Positions 36,901 to 48,622 of a stretch of DNA of 64,000 nt are shown in pieces (positions within the stretch are counted from its first letter, which is position 1; every line of letters starts with the position of its first letter). The stretch comes from Aulostomus chinensis. Its lineage: Eukaryota > Chordata > Actinopteri > Syngnathiformes > Aulostomidae. The DNA is taken from contig JBBMOA010000016.1 in NCBI GenBank assembly GCA_037954235.1, forward strand, positions 1,183,001-1,247,000, in the 5' to 3' direction. Position numbers and translations under genes: made by a program. The notes under the pieces were generated by a model that saw only the letters and a list, made by a program, of their open reading frames with translations, searched no databases and had not been told where the DNA came from.

Positions 36901-38394
36901 CTGTCGTTGCTCAAGAAAACTGAAGTCTTTTTCGTCTCAGTGACCTGAACCTGCATGTGAGCTCCTTATTGTTTATCTGCAGGTTGGCAGGTAGCTAGCA
37001 GAGAGCTGACAGCTGACCATGTAGTGGAGGACGGTGGGAGGCAGTGATGTTTTCATCCGTCTCCCGGTGAGTCAACTCTAACCCCACATGGCTGCTGTAC
37101 AAACCGTGTTCCTTCAACGGCTGCAGAAATCGGTTTATCTACCTCTCGGCAACGGGGCTCAGACGCGCTCTCCAGAAGTAATAGGTTGGAACTCAGCTCA
37201 TGACCTTGCTCGCTATCTTTGCTCCCCTCTGCTGTCAGTCTCCACTACATGAAAAACAGTAGAAATAGCTGTAAGATATCAGCAGTACAGTTGAGCGGGA
37301 GGCGACCAGCACCCCTGATTCCTATTAACTCGCTTTTATCTCTGATGCTGTTAGAGCCCGAGGCCGAGCGGTGGAGGAGACACAAGTCATGGAGTCGTTA
37401 TTCATCATGCTCCTTTTGTTCTGCTCAACACAAAAGTGTCACTATGTCACTGGAAGCAGGAGGAGAACGCTCAGACTCTTTGTTAATGAAAGCATGATGC
37501 TGCTATCCAGGAAGAATTATTAAAACAACCCCAAGATGACGAGTTGGCGTGGGAGGCTGGACCGATCCTCTGGGCTTGGAGGCGTAGGTCTGAGACGTCA
37601 GTGCTCACGGGGACTCATGGAGAAGGATGGTGAAAGAAAGGGTCGCAATGCTTGGAAAAACACTGAGCTGCCAAAACCTTAGAACCACCAGCGAAAGCCT
37701 GCGCAGGTCCTCCTGGTGCCGCCGACACAGCGGGGGGCTCCACCAGACCGCAGTCCTCTGGCGACACGTTCGTACACTAACGCATCCTTCCTTGACCTTC
37801 AGAATGTGCCGTCCTTGTCCAGGAGAACAAACCCATTGCTCCTGCCTCCACCAGTGGGATCTACAGGGGACCTGCCCGACTATGAACATGTGACTCCAGT
37901 TCACGGAGAAAATCAGACTATTTTCATGCAGAGTGAGCTGGAAATACATGGGGATGCATTTAAATGTGTCCCTCCATGTTTTGCTCAAGGGCACATGATT
38001 AGATATGAGGCTGAGGAAGTGCACCAATCCCCCAATGAGCCTCTCAGACCGCCACCATCACTCATCTGAGCGTTTCTAAGAGCAAATAATCAGAGGGCAG
38101 CTCAAATATGACGTGCGCATTTAGCTTCAGCGGTGAAGAGCTGCACGCAAACATAAACAACCATTTCTGATGCGTCGCGATTCCTCATAGACGGCGCTGA
38201 CCGACAGTCCGCCCTCATTCATGTCGTGCGTTATCAGATATGAGCTAGAGGAAGACGCATGTCACATGTCAACTCCACTACACACAGGAGATTGGCTTCA
38301 ATTATCGTGGCCACATACAATACACACCAGGACAGGACACATCTCTGGATGATTGGCAGGCACACACATCATATACATGCTGGCACACGCAGCC
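33956..38394. other. Non-repetitive stretch, no gene recognised
   Basis: No coding exon recognised. Near 34880-34915 a TGGCTCAGTGG word followed by GGGTTCAAG resembles tRNA A and B boxes, but they are too close together. Near 37965-38050 the minus strand has GTGCCCTTGAGCAAAACA, reminiscent of the SINE at 33.2 kb but too diverged to call. Confidence 0.4.
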
Positions 38395-38655
38395 TACGCA
38401 CACACACACTCAGCACATGCTCACGCACGCAGTACATGCTCACACACACACTCAGCACATGCTCACACACACACTCAGCACATGCTCACACACATGCACA
38501 CGTAGGACATGCTCACACACACGCAGCACATGCTCACACACACATTCAGCACATGCTCACACACACATTCAGCACATGCTCACACACACTCAGCACATGC
38601 TCACACACATGCACACGCAGGACATGCTCACACACACATACATGCACACACTAAC
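38395..38655 (+). repeat. CA-rich minisatellite with ACATGCTCACACAC units
   Basis: Irregular units of about 22-35 bp are built from GCACATGCTCACACACAC plus CTCA, CGCA, TTCA or ATGCACACG. Larger blocks repeat, for example the ACATGCACACG block at about 38490 and 38608, indicating duplication of multi-unit segments. Confidence 0.92.
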
Positions 38656-39080
38656 CTCATGGCACAACTGGTGTTTTATAATTCCATTAGTGACCCCCGC
38701 AGTACACCACAATTATACATCGTGTGTGTGTTGATGTGCGTTCAGACACACATGCACACAGAACAGAGGGGCGCCGCGTTCCTATTCTGGTTTACCGCCT
38801 TGCACCCTTTGACATCAATTGACTTCTATTACAAAGCTCATGCTAGCATGCTAACTCTCTCCAGTGACAGTCCTGCAGTCAAACCCATTTCCACTGCCAG
38901 CGTGGAGCCACATTACTAATAAAGTTTGCATGCTGACATCAGAATCCTTTGTGTGTGCTGATGCCCCATTCTGAGCAGCAGCGCAGCCATATTGGCTTTC
39001 CCTATCACAGGCTAATAGTTTTAGCTAGTGCAGTCCATTCAGGTCCTGCTGGGAACATTGATTTCAGCGTTTAGCTACTA

Positions 39081-39083
<3 letters not shown>

Positions 39084-39169
<86 letters not shown>

Positions 39170-39172
39170 TGT
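39084..39172 (+). repeat. Long (GT)n microsatellite
   Basis: More than 40 TG units with one TATG interruption near the end. Confidence 0.98.
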
Positions 39173-39390
39173 TCACCTGCTGAGCTGTATCATAGAGCTG
39201 AACTATCAAAGCAGACTGGTTTAACCCCTGGGTTTATTCTCATACAACAAAATAGTGCCATACATTAATTTTCTTCCAAGAAAGTTATATTTTTTTAAAG
39301 GTACAAAGAAACTTTCAGGGAAAGACTCGCACTGTTGATCGTCCTATAGCCAGACAAGAAGATAGAGACACCTCTCTAAGGAACTGGGAC

Positions 39391-39900
39391 CCAGGCTAGT
39401 TAGCTTAACCCAATCAATGGTAGTGGATGGAAAGTGTTAGCGTAGCTCCGTCTCCGCCTGCATTAATAGCAGGAGGGTTGTGTGTAACCTTGGTGATGAA
39501 TACCAGTTTAACATGAGGAGACGTTGTAGTGGTAGAATCAGACACGTAGCCGGAACTACTTTCCTGACTGGGAGCAGTGATTTGACGCAGCACCTCCAAA
39601 TCTCCACTGGAACTTGGGTCAACAGAACCAAAGGTTTGTTGAGGACTAGAAGAGCGACTGCTGCTACTGATGATGAGGAGGAGGATTCCTGCTGGACACA
39701 CCAGCATCCTGGACCTGAGCTAGCTGATGCTAACACTTCCCACCCACTACCAGCCATTGGGCTAAGCTAACTAGCCTGGACCTGAGCTAGCTGATGCTAA
39801 CACTTCCCACCCACTACCAGCCATTGAGCTAAGCTAACTAGCCTGAACCTGAGCTAGCAGATGCTAACACTTCCCACCCACCACCAGCCACTGTGGGACA
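39391..39900. repeat. 67-bp repeat: three direct copies plus one inverted copy
   Basis: Direct units start at about 39708, 39775 and 39842 with an exact 67-bp period (ACCTGAGCTAGC, GATGCTAACACTTCCC, CACCCACTACCAGCCATTG, CTAAGCTAACTAGCC). The reverse complement of one unit lies at 39391-39445 (CCAGGCTAGTTAGCTTAACC ... GTGTTAGC). About 260 bp of unrelated sequence separates them, so a stem-loop is possible. No target-site duplication was identified. Confidence 0.9.
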
Positions 39901-41312
39901 CTGAGGGACAATAAATAAGGCGTGTTCTTCTACCAGCAGGAGCAGAGAAATCTGGTTCCATGCAAAGATCAGTGTGTGCAGAAGCAGCGAATGGAGAATT
40001 TCTGCCAACTTCCCAGAATTATTCACTATTTTCCTTCCCACAAGTTAATGTGCCATCAAAAATGCTGCATATGTTGCTTTCCAACATGGAAGATCCCTGC
40101 AGGTGTGAAGGCCCCGACAGCAAAGCCAGCATGTGGTTTCTCTTTCTCTCTTCATGTAAATAAGAAACTTTTGAAATCTGAAAACAGAAAGACCAAAGAT
40201 TGAGGCCTACGAGACCTCAAGGTTCAACACAGAATCAAACATCTAAGAGCAACTCTCACATTTAAAGACTTCAACTTTTCTATCTGCCAGCAGGAAGCTG
40301 CCTTTCTGTCCAGCCTCATTGTCAGCCTCTCTCTAACCTGCACTGTTCCTCACCTGCACGCCGTCCTCCCACTCAGCTGCGTACCATCAAGCTTTATTGC
40401 AGACCCTGAGCGTGGTGACAGAGACCCTGGTGAACGTGTGTGATAAATGAAGCCGCCGGTCTGCAAGCTGGTACCTGCCAGCAGAATGTCTCTGAACATT
40501 TCCTCCGTCATCACGCCGGTCTAATCACAAAGCATTCACCTTCATACCACCGCCGCCTCCATCAGCGTTTAACTCACGCTGCTGGGGGGGGCATTATTTC
40601 CTGACTATAGAGCTTTTCTCATGTCTGGCCTTGCGAGAGATCGATCGGCAGCTCCTTTGTCTGCAACATTAGCAGGCTGAGCTGTGTGTGCGTGTGTTTG
40701 TGAGTGTGAGTGTGATACTTGAACTACAGTATGAACTGACTCGCTGTACATTCACCTGCCTGTTGTGTATCCATTACCTGTTCCCACTAAGGAGGCACCA
40801 AGGTGAAGGGTTCTCTTTCAAAGTGTGATGATATCCAGTAACCATCTGCAGCTGCAGAGAGGACTTATGGGTAATGGAGTTGGCTGAGTGTCAAGACATC
40901 ATTAACTAGACTCCTGAAATGATATGACAGTAAACATGCACTGAGCAACGAGACCACACCAAGCAGGACGTTCAGGTCGTGCCAGTCACCGTGTTTCCAT
41001 TCAGGGATTTCTGTCACATTTTGCCACTTTGCTTTAGACGGAAACACAAAAACAAGCTCAGGTGTTCACACCTGCCCGAGGTGAGTTTGGCTCTTTTTGA
41101 AAAAGAGTAAATGAACAAAGCAGGATGTGGAAACACGCAATTCTAATAAACTCTGACGTAGTGAAGGTTAAAGTCACGTGACTGTCCAGCTGTTTCCTCC
41201 GTGGTCGTCATCTTCAGCAGCAGCACGTCCGACACCAGCTGGTACCAGAGAACTGGTCCCACTGACAGTCCCTCCTCCAGAACCCCCTCCATACTCACCT
41301 GCTCGACGTCTG
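39901..41312. other. Non-repetitive stretch, no gene recognised
   Basis: A short GT-rich patch lies at 40683-40712. No exon recognised. Confidence 0.4.
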
Positions 41313-41428
41313 CAGACCAGAACAGACCCACCTGCTGTGGGCCCTGGTTTTCTTCTTCTACTCTGTCTGTCACAGACGTCATAAGATTGCCTACACTGCC
41401 ACCTACTGACAGAACCCCACACATCATG
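41313..41428 (+). repeat. 116-bp dispersed repeat, copy 1
   Basis: It aligns gap-free at roughly 85-90% identity to 56488-56603. Shared words include CAGAACAGACCCACCTGCTG, CCTGGTTTTCTTCT and GCCACCTACTGAC. The flanks are unrelated. No terminal repeats, tRNA boxes or tail are visible, so the class is unknown. Confidence 0.85.
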
Positions 41429-41967
41429 ATCTAGTTTACATGGCGGGACGTCTGCAACATGGCGGCACACTCGGTTGCCGCGGCTCTTCCTGACCAGTGT
41501 TTTGTCTGTGAGCCCATGTGACCAACCTGCTGATGACAGTAAGTGTATCATGGACCGCTTGTTGGAAGAAAGCTGTCATTTACTGTTCTTTTGCACATGC
41601 ATGTACACAAAGGCATGATGTCTGCTCAGGTAGGCAGGCTGCAGAGGCCAGCTAAAACTGAACAGGACAAGGCTGTTCGTCCATGACGCGGTGAATCCTG
41701 ACCAGGGGATTCTGTGTTTGAACCAGACCTTCATTTGTTGTTTTATATACCACAGGAAAAGTAAAGAATCCTAGTGAAACAGCAGTCGTGAGCCAAGTGG
41801 CGGTGTTGGTAGCGTGGCGTTGTCAGCGAGGGGAGACTGTCTCAGCTCCATATTTGCAGAAGCACACTGCTGGTTCAGAAGGTGCCTGGGACACCTACGC
41901 AACGGCGCTGCGTTTGCTGAGCTGCAGTCTGTCACACTGGCATCTCTGGCCCTCCCTCCTAATGTGA

Positions 41968-41988
41968 CCCCCCCCCCCCCCCCCCCCC
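41968..41988 (+). repeat. Poly-C tract
   Basis: About 21 consecutive C bases. Confidence 0.95.
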
Positions 41989-41994
41989 ATGATC

Positions 41995-42490
41995 AGAGCT
42001 GCATTTGCTAAATTAACCTCAAAGAGAAATGTTTATTATTTATGCCAGTTAAACTCCAGCTCACGCTGATCCATCCAGGAAGAAGCACAATGTCCAATTA
42101 AACATTTATCTGAGCCGCTTCTTTCTCCATCAGCGCTCCGGAGCGAGGGGTTGTTTTAATGAGAGGAGCTCTGGTCTCCTCCCGCCTGCTCCTCTGCACC
42201 AGGAGGCTCATGCACACTCATTCCCGCTGACATGCTATTTTAATGATTGTCGATGGCATTTAGTTTTTTAGAAAAAAGGAAACTTGCTGAAATTCTCCTC
42301 AGACCCGGAGCAGCCAAACATTTGTACATAATTACACTATTTTTGGTCAGAGAGAGACAGCAAAGAGCAGCAGGAACCCTGGGAACGCTGGATCCATCTT
42401 TGATGAACAGGGTTAAAATGAATGAACCTGTGAAACATGAAGTGAGTTTCTCATTTATTTTCTCCACAACATTCATGCTGGATTATTGAA
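41995..42490. other. Candidate conserved non-coding element
   Basis: About 500 bp of repeat-free sequence has many AT-rich cores (AAATTAACC, TTTATTATTTATG, CCAATTAAACATTTA, TTTTAATGAG, TTTTAATGATTG, ACATAATTACAC), alternating with GC-rich blocks. It contrasts sharply with the poly-C and CA-rich flanks. This is the strongest such block in the window by eye. Conservation is untested. Confidence 0.33.
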
Positions 42491-42579
42491 ATAATGAAGG
42501 CAACTTTCAGAAGCCATCCACCACGTCAGGCAGGTTTATGAGGATTAGACGTTGGAGCAGAGCAACTATCCTCCTGCTG

Positions 42580-42786
42580 CTACTTCATCATGCGATGGTT
42601 GCCAAGAAGACTGGCGATGGAAGTGGTGAGGTCAGAATGGCTTACGCGACGGCGGGCCAGCCTCACTCTCCGTCTTAGCCGTAGATCAGGACAGGGGCTG
42701 TTCATACCTTCCATCCAGGAGATGTCCAGGGTCCTACGGAGCATCCTGTCCATCCAGGGCCCTCCTGGGCAGCGCTGAGCGTCCAT
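42580..42786 (-). mobile_element. Possible RTE-type LINE remnant
   Basis: The minus-strand frame contains MLRRTLDISWMEGMNS followed by LRLRRRVRLARRRVSHSD. It resembles the spacing of an 'LR..LD.SW.D' block followed by an 'R.RRMR.AGH' block near the C-terminus of fish RTE-like reverse transcriptases. The similarity is weak and confined to one short frame. Confidence 0.3.
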
Positions 42787-44131
42787 GTTTCAGTCCTAGA
42801 AAACAAGACGGACAGGTTGGGTCTGATCCTCCAACTGGGCTCTGAGTCCCCTCTTGTCTTGCAGAATTGTCCAGGTGATGGTCCCTCAGGTCCTGAGGTC
42901 CCTCAGGGAGGACCAGATCCAGCACCAGGGTTGTTTTTTAAGAAATGACGCCAAGTTCTGTAACTTTTTAAAAACCAAGTCGTCAAAAAGAAGTCCAGCT
43001 GCTGCTGCTCTGCTTCCGTTTCCTCAGTAAAGGCCATTTTCAGACTGAGCAGTAATGAAGGCCAGAATCCTGTTTCCTTCACAAAGCAAATACGAATACG
43101 TAGCAGAGATGTTTGGCAGCAGCCAGGATTCTGCAGTACATCTACTTGAGACAACAAGGGTTTAACAGCAGGTGTAAGGGGAGTCTGCGTGTCTTTAATG
43201 ACACCGGCTTCCTTGATGACACCCGGCTGCAGCCCTGCCGCCATGTCACGTATGAATAATTATACAATAACTTTTAATTTCCCCAGAGAGGTCATTACAG
43301 TTTCATCTAGATGTGTATCCATCACCCTTCTCCCCTTTCACTCCTGTACCCAACATCTTCATTATACTTTTCCTCCCTTGATCTCCTCTCTATCACCGCT
43401 ATCCGTCTTCCGCCGCCGCCGCCGCCGCCTCTCAGTCGCAGCGCGGCATCACTTCTGGTTTACTCCTCCAGCATCTGTCTCCATCTTCACCAGACTTCCT
43501 CATTCTTCCCGGGCTCACTCTGCCACTCTCTCACCTTCTATCTTCCAGCTGTGCGATGGCAGGTAGCTGTGATGTCATTTATCCTACTTACTAGGTTGCC
43601 ATGGCGCCCCTGAAGCCAGTGGTACTGTGGGTAAATAGAGTTCCACATGACTGGAGGATTTATCAATAAAAAAATACAGTTAATGGGAGATCTCTCACAC
43701 ACCTGAGCGCAGACACACTTACGCCACCGCATGAATGTCATGACTCTCGGGGCCTGGATGGTTGTTTCTAAGTCTGATGTCATCGTTACACCAGATGCAT
43801 CACGGAGGCTCAAGTCTGGGTCTCACTAAGATGGTGGGAGTCCTACATATCGTCTCATCGGAGGAGGAAACCTCTCTACCTTAAACATTCAAAATTCTGA
43901 TCATTTAAACGTTGACCTCTGCTAGAGGCCTCCTCCGACTCATGTGACACCCAAAACACAACCCCCTGATGAAGGAACGAACGAGAACGTCTGATGCTGA
44001 ACTTCAGAATGTTGATCGGTGAGCAGCCCTGAGCACCTCAGCTCTCCCTCAGGATGGCCTGTGGAGATGAGGACAAAAAATCCCCAATGACGTTCACTCC
44101 TTGTTAGCACAAATTCAAGAAAATGAAATAT
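42787..44131. other. Non-repetitive stretch, no gene recognised
   Basis: It contains the (CCG)n tract listed separately. No exon recognised. Confidence 0.4.
43411..43431 (+). repeat. (CCG)7 trinucleotide repeat
   Basis: Seven uninterrupted CCG units in a locally CpG-rich patch that continues to about 43450. Confidence 0.92.
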
Positions 44132-44141
44132 CACACACACA

Positions 44142-44200
<59 letters not shown>

Positions 44201-44286
44201 CACATGGCTGCAATCAGTCAAGTAGTTGAGAGCAGATCCAGCTGATGCCAGGAGAGCTGCTTTCATACTCAGCCAAAAGTCCCAGG

Positions 44287-44377
<91 letters not shown>
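44132..44377. repeat. Opposed (CA)n and (TG)n arrays
   Basis: A (CA)n array at 44132-44199 (one TA interruption) is followed after 88 bp by a (TG)n array at 44288-44377 (about 45 units). Together they form a long inverted repeat. Confidence 0.95.
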
Positions 44378-44379
<2 letters not shown>

Positions 44380-44465
44380 AGACCAGGAGTGGTTACATCA
44401 CATTAGTACTTCTACCCCTCTTTTGGGCCGGGAAGTTAATTGTGCATGTGTGAACCTGCTTGTGT

Positions 44466-44497
44466 GTGTGTGAGTGTGTGTGTGTGTGAGTGTGTGT
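44466..44497 (+). repeat. Imperfect (GT)n with GA interruptions
   Basis: Three short runs of TG separated by TGAG. Confidence 0.85.
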
Positions 44498-44588
44498 TGC
44501 TCGCCTGTAGGGAACCCCTAGTGCTGGGTACTAGGTGTCACTGAGTATCATCTGCCAATTCAGAATGAGTTGTCTTCCAGAAAATTAG

Positions 44589-44589
<1 letters not shown>

Positions 44590-44634
<45 letters not shown>
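44590..44634 (+). repeat. (CA)n microsatellite
   Basis: About 22 CA units. Confidence 0.98.
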
Positions 44635-44636
<2 letters not shown>

Positions 44637-44784
44637 TTACTTCCTGGAGACTGAACCAACACCACCAGTCTCACTCCATCACTGACCCATAACTCTGATG
44701 AGGACACACTTTGGTCCCCTATTACTGAAAATGTCCCAGATTAAAGTGTCTGAAGTGTGTTTGTGCTGCTGAAAGAGGCTTAAA

Positions 44785-44789
<5 letters not shown>

Positions 44790-44822
<33 letters not shown>
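44790..44822 (+). repeat. (CA)n microsatellite
   Basis: About 16 CA units. Confidence 0.97.
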
Positions 44823-44825
<3 letters not shown>

Positions 44826-45408
44826 TTTTTGTTATGTACCAGTAAGGTGAGTGAAAGCACCTGTATCAGTGTTCTTGTTTTCATGAGTTCTCTCCGGGCC
44901 TGCATATGCAGGTAGGTGCTTTAGCCTCCGCCCACCCAATCAGCACCTGGTAGTCAGGTGTGCTGGGTGACATCACCCTGTAAGCAGATTTAAGTCGGCT
45001 GGTCCTCGATGGCATCAAAGAACAAGAAGCACCTGAGCGGTGCTCAACTCCTGCCGCTCACATGACCTCACTGTTTATGAGATGGACTCTTAGGTTTGTG
45101 TGCACAGAAGCTCTGAGGTGCAGCTCAGTTTTACGATGATGTCACAAAGCATGTTGAATCTGGACTGTTGTTACAGGCCCCGCCCCTTCAGACGGACGGA
45201 GATGGCGAGGAACTGACAAGTGCGACACTCGTCCTTTATTCAACCTCATCAGGGAAGTGTTCACTGACTCCGTCTGCCCTCTGAGCAGCGACAGGACTAA
45301 AAAGTCCTTCCTCCTTTATGGTTTGGTTCCACCATGCAATGTAGCGGGTCGCCGCCAGCGCCAGAGACGAAGCCTTCTTCTTTCTCAACAGCAACTGGAG
45401 GGGCGGGG

Positions 45409-45439
<31 letters not shown>

Positions 45440-45442
45440 GGG
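45409..45442 (+). repeat. (GT)n joined to poly-G
   Basis: Seven TG units run into about 20 G bases. Confidence 0.95.
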
Positions 45443-45524
45443 ATTTCAAAGGGCAAAAGTTCCCTTTATCAGAAGTGTTTGTTCTTTGAAATGTATTTGC
45501 CGTCTCTCCTGTGTGTTGCAGCGC

Positions 45525-45770
45525 TGCATTCCAATAGACGACCATAAATGAGAGAATTAATAATTGACATTGTGCATGAAGAAGCTCTAATGAGCGCTGG
45601 TCTGGAGCAGCGGCCCGCGGGGAAAATAAACACTCTATTTATTAAATAAAATGGGACAAGATGAAGGTTATTATGCTCCGTCACACGCTGGAGCGAGTCT
45701 TCTGTTTGAATTGTAAAGGCAGGTCATTTATCGAGTCACAGCGAGGAGAGAAACGAGAGGTCTTTCGTTC
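45525..45770. other. Candidate conserved non-coding element
   Basis: A repeat-free segment with GAATTAATAATTGAC, CTCTAATGAGC, TATTTATTAAATAAAATGG and TCATTTATCGAG. It is rich in TAAT/ATTA homeodomain-type cores. Conservation is untested. Confidence 0.3.
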
Positions 45771-46110
45771 CCCGCTAACGATGGCGTGATGGACAAGACC
45801 ATCCTCCAAGGAAACGCCGCGCACCCATGACCCGACCCGGCCGAACCCCGTCTACCTGAACATTACTGCTGATGTCCAAAAAAACTCTTACGTTTTTGCT
45901 GTTGATGAATAAAAAAAACAGGAAAAAGATATTAAAGAAAAAAAGGTTGTTTTGGTTTTTACTTGAATCCTTTTTCTTTTTTGCTTCTTTACAAGTCATG
46001 AAATACAAATTAGACAAAAGTAAAAGTTTACACACAAAAAACCCTTAGCTGATATTTCAATAATCTGATGCAGAAGACAGCAAATGTTGTAAACGCACCT
46101 GAAGCCAAAT

Positions 46111-46111
<1 letters not shown>

Positions 46112-46142
<31 letters not shown>
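46112..46142 (+). repeat. (GT)n microsatellite
   Basis: About 15 TG units. Confidence 0.97.
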
Positions 46143-46146
<4 letters not shown>

Positions 46147-46285
46147 AAAGAGATTTAGGAAATGATAGTTAATGTGTTATTGATTACCAACAGCTGATCA
46201 CCCGCTCTGATCCTTAATTACACGTACAGATCGAAGAACTGCGGCTGGAAGTGATGAGGTCACAGCAATGACAGTCGATACCAAG

Positions 46286-46347
46286 TCAGAGAGAGAGAGG
46301 GAGGGAGGAGGGAAGGAAGGGAGAGAGAAGGAGAGGGAGGGAGAGAG
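46286..46347 (+). repeat. Purine-only (GA/GGGA) tract
   Basis: About 60 bp of uninterrupted A/G, made of GAGA, GGGAGG and GGAAGG blocks. Confidence 0.9.
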
Positions 46348-47524
46348 TCTCCTCTAACTTCATCTAAGATGGATGCAACGATCACGTTGACCTGCTGCAG
46401 CTCAGTAACTGGTGGGTTTTCTCGAGACGTCGTATCCAAAGTTGCCTTCACGACGAGCTCAGGACTCCAGCAGTAGCACAAGTCTGTCATGTGACCCGTT
46501 GTTGCCACGGGCAACCTGATCAGGGTCAGACTGTACTCCCCCTGAAAGAAACAGAGCGCTGCAGAGAGGTGGTCAAGGTCAAAGGTCAGGGTCACCTTAC
46601 AGGACAGTAATATCTCTGGGTCCTGCAGGGAATTTCCTCATATCTGTAACCGTCCAGCGTTGCAGCCCAGCAGCGGCTTCACTACAGTACTCAGCAGTAC
46701 TGTAATACAACTGAGGAGGCAGGAAGTACACCAACCCCAGGACAAACACACAGATGTGTACAAGTACGTGGACAATGGAGACAGCAGCTCCATGTGGAAG
46801 ACTGACGGACGGCAGTAACGCAGTGTGTTTATATCTCCACCTTGTCTTAGCATGCGTGTCCACTGGCGTGACCGTGCAGCTTCCACACGGAGCCCCCCTG
46901 CTGTTGATGGATCAACGCCAGCTCTTAAATCAAAACACTGAGTTCATCTGTCACTCGCCTCCTTGAATATACTCCTAAGAAATGTTGGATTCAAACGAAT
47001 GCTTCCTTCCTTCCTCCCCAGAATAAAGGAAACACTCATCGTGAAACCTGGAGAACGGGAATCATAAAAATGAACCGGATGATGAAAGATGGAGGGAAGG
47101 CAGAGTGAGGGGTTCTATTCACTCGAACTGGGAGAGTAACGCCTCCTAACACGCCGTTGGAGCAACACGTGTTTGTTATTCCACTCACAATCCTGCCGTG
47201 CTTTATTCTCTCCTCCCCCTCAGTGCGGTTGCTTTAATAACTTTGAATTGTGACGACGGTGATTTCCCTCAACACGGCGCCACAGCGATGCAGTGTGACA
47301 GTTCCTTGTTGTTCTGATGTCTGTTTCCCCTCAGCTTTCACTCTCTCCTTGTAAGAGCTTAACCAGCAGTTCCCTGTGAGCCCGCGCGTAATTACAACTG
47401 CATCAGCGCAGCTATTTTGTCTGACAACAAAATGACGAGCCGGCTTTATTCAGCTGTGTGTTTAGTCTAATCATAAAGGCACATGTGATATGATTTTGTA
47501 GCATTTCAGTGTTTTTGCTGCAGC

Positions 47525-47525
<1 letters not shown>
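46348..47525. other. Non-repetitive stretch, no gene recognised
   Basis: No exon recognised. The part at 47210-47500 has AT-core words (GCGTAATTACAAC, TCTAATCATAAAGG) that could mark a conserved element. Confidence 0.35.
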
Positions 47526-47605
<80 letters not shown>

Positions 47606-47609
47606 TGTA
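47526..47609 (+). repeat. Long (GT)n microsatellite
   Basis: About 40 TG units with one TTTG interruption and a terminal GCGCG. Confidence 0.97.
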
Positions 47610-47921
47610 GAATTATATTTGCTAGTTCTACTCTGACTTTAAGCACATCAGTGAGCAATTTGACACCATTACAAACCAATCTAAGAATCTCCCCGCAGAG
47701 ACGACGACAGTCCTCAATATTTACTGTGCCAGTCTGGCACCTGTAGACGCCCGCTACCTGTTATTAGACGGTCACTTGATTAACCTGCTGATGTTTTAAT
47801 CAGTACGTCAGCAGAGTGGCGGCTGGTAGCAGGTCAGAGATCCACCTGTAGATTCAAATGCAATTTGTTTCTCTGGATGGCTCAATGCAGTCGTGAGGGG
47901 CTCAGGACGGGGCTTCGGCTA

Positions 47922-48113
47922 GCAGCCAGCTAGCAGCAGCCAGCTAGCAGCAGCCAGCTAGCAGCCAGCTAGCAGCAGCCAGCTAGCAGCCAGCTAGCAG
48001 CAGCCAGCTAGCAGCCAGCTAGCAGCCAGCTAGCAGCCAGCTAGCAGCCAGCTAGCAGCAGCCAGCTAGCAGCCAGCTAGCAGCCAGCTAGCAGCCAGCT
48101 AGCAGCCAGGCTA
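47922..48113 (+). repeat. Minisatellite of mixed 11- and 14-bp AGCCAGCTAGC units
   Basis: CAGCCAGCTAG (11 bp) and CAGCAGCCAGCTAG (14 bp) units alternate irregularly through about 190 bp. Each unit holds the AGCT/GCTAGC palindrome, so the tract has many short self-complementary steps. A poly-G run (48203-48218) follows. Confidence 0.95.
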
Positions 48114-48345
48114 GCTGCTACACTCTATATCCACATCTATGGCTGGCAAGTGCAGAGCAGCAGCACCTGGAAGTCACTGCAGGCCATGGCCTCCCCACTG
48201 CAGGGGGGGGGGGGGGGGTTAGCTTTGACACTGCTGCTATGTCTGACTCAGTGACTCCATGGAAACGGCTCAGAGAGCATCTCAAGAACCACCAGCAACA
48301 TAGAGGAAGGAAGAGGGTTTGGAGTCAAAAGCAGCATCACAAAGT

Positions 48346-48374
48346 TAACAATAATAATAATAATAATAATACTG

Positions 48375-48429
<55 letters not shown>

Positions 48430-48622
48430 TAATAATAATAATACTGATGATAATGATAATAATAATGATAACAATGATATAATAATAATACTGATGATAA
48501 TGATAATAATAATGATAATAATGATAATAATAATAATAATGATAATAATAATAATACTGATGATAATGATAATAATAATACTGATGATAATGATACTAAT
48601 AATACTGATGATAATTATAATA
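48346..48622 (+). repeat. (AAT)n-type trinucleotide array with GAT and ACT variants
   Basis: About 275 bp of AAT units with interspersed GAT and ACTGATGAT blocks. The ACTGATGATAATGATAAT block recurs several times, showing higher-order duplication. It translates as poly-Asn or poly-Ile. Confidence 0.97.

Noticed and set aside
37920..38065. Possible second copy of the 33.2-kb SINE (minus strand)
   Set aside because: Only one short word (GTGCCCTTGAGCAAAACA) is shared in pattern; the remainder does not align by eye.
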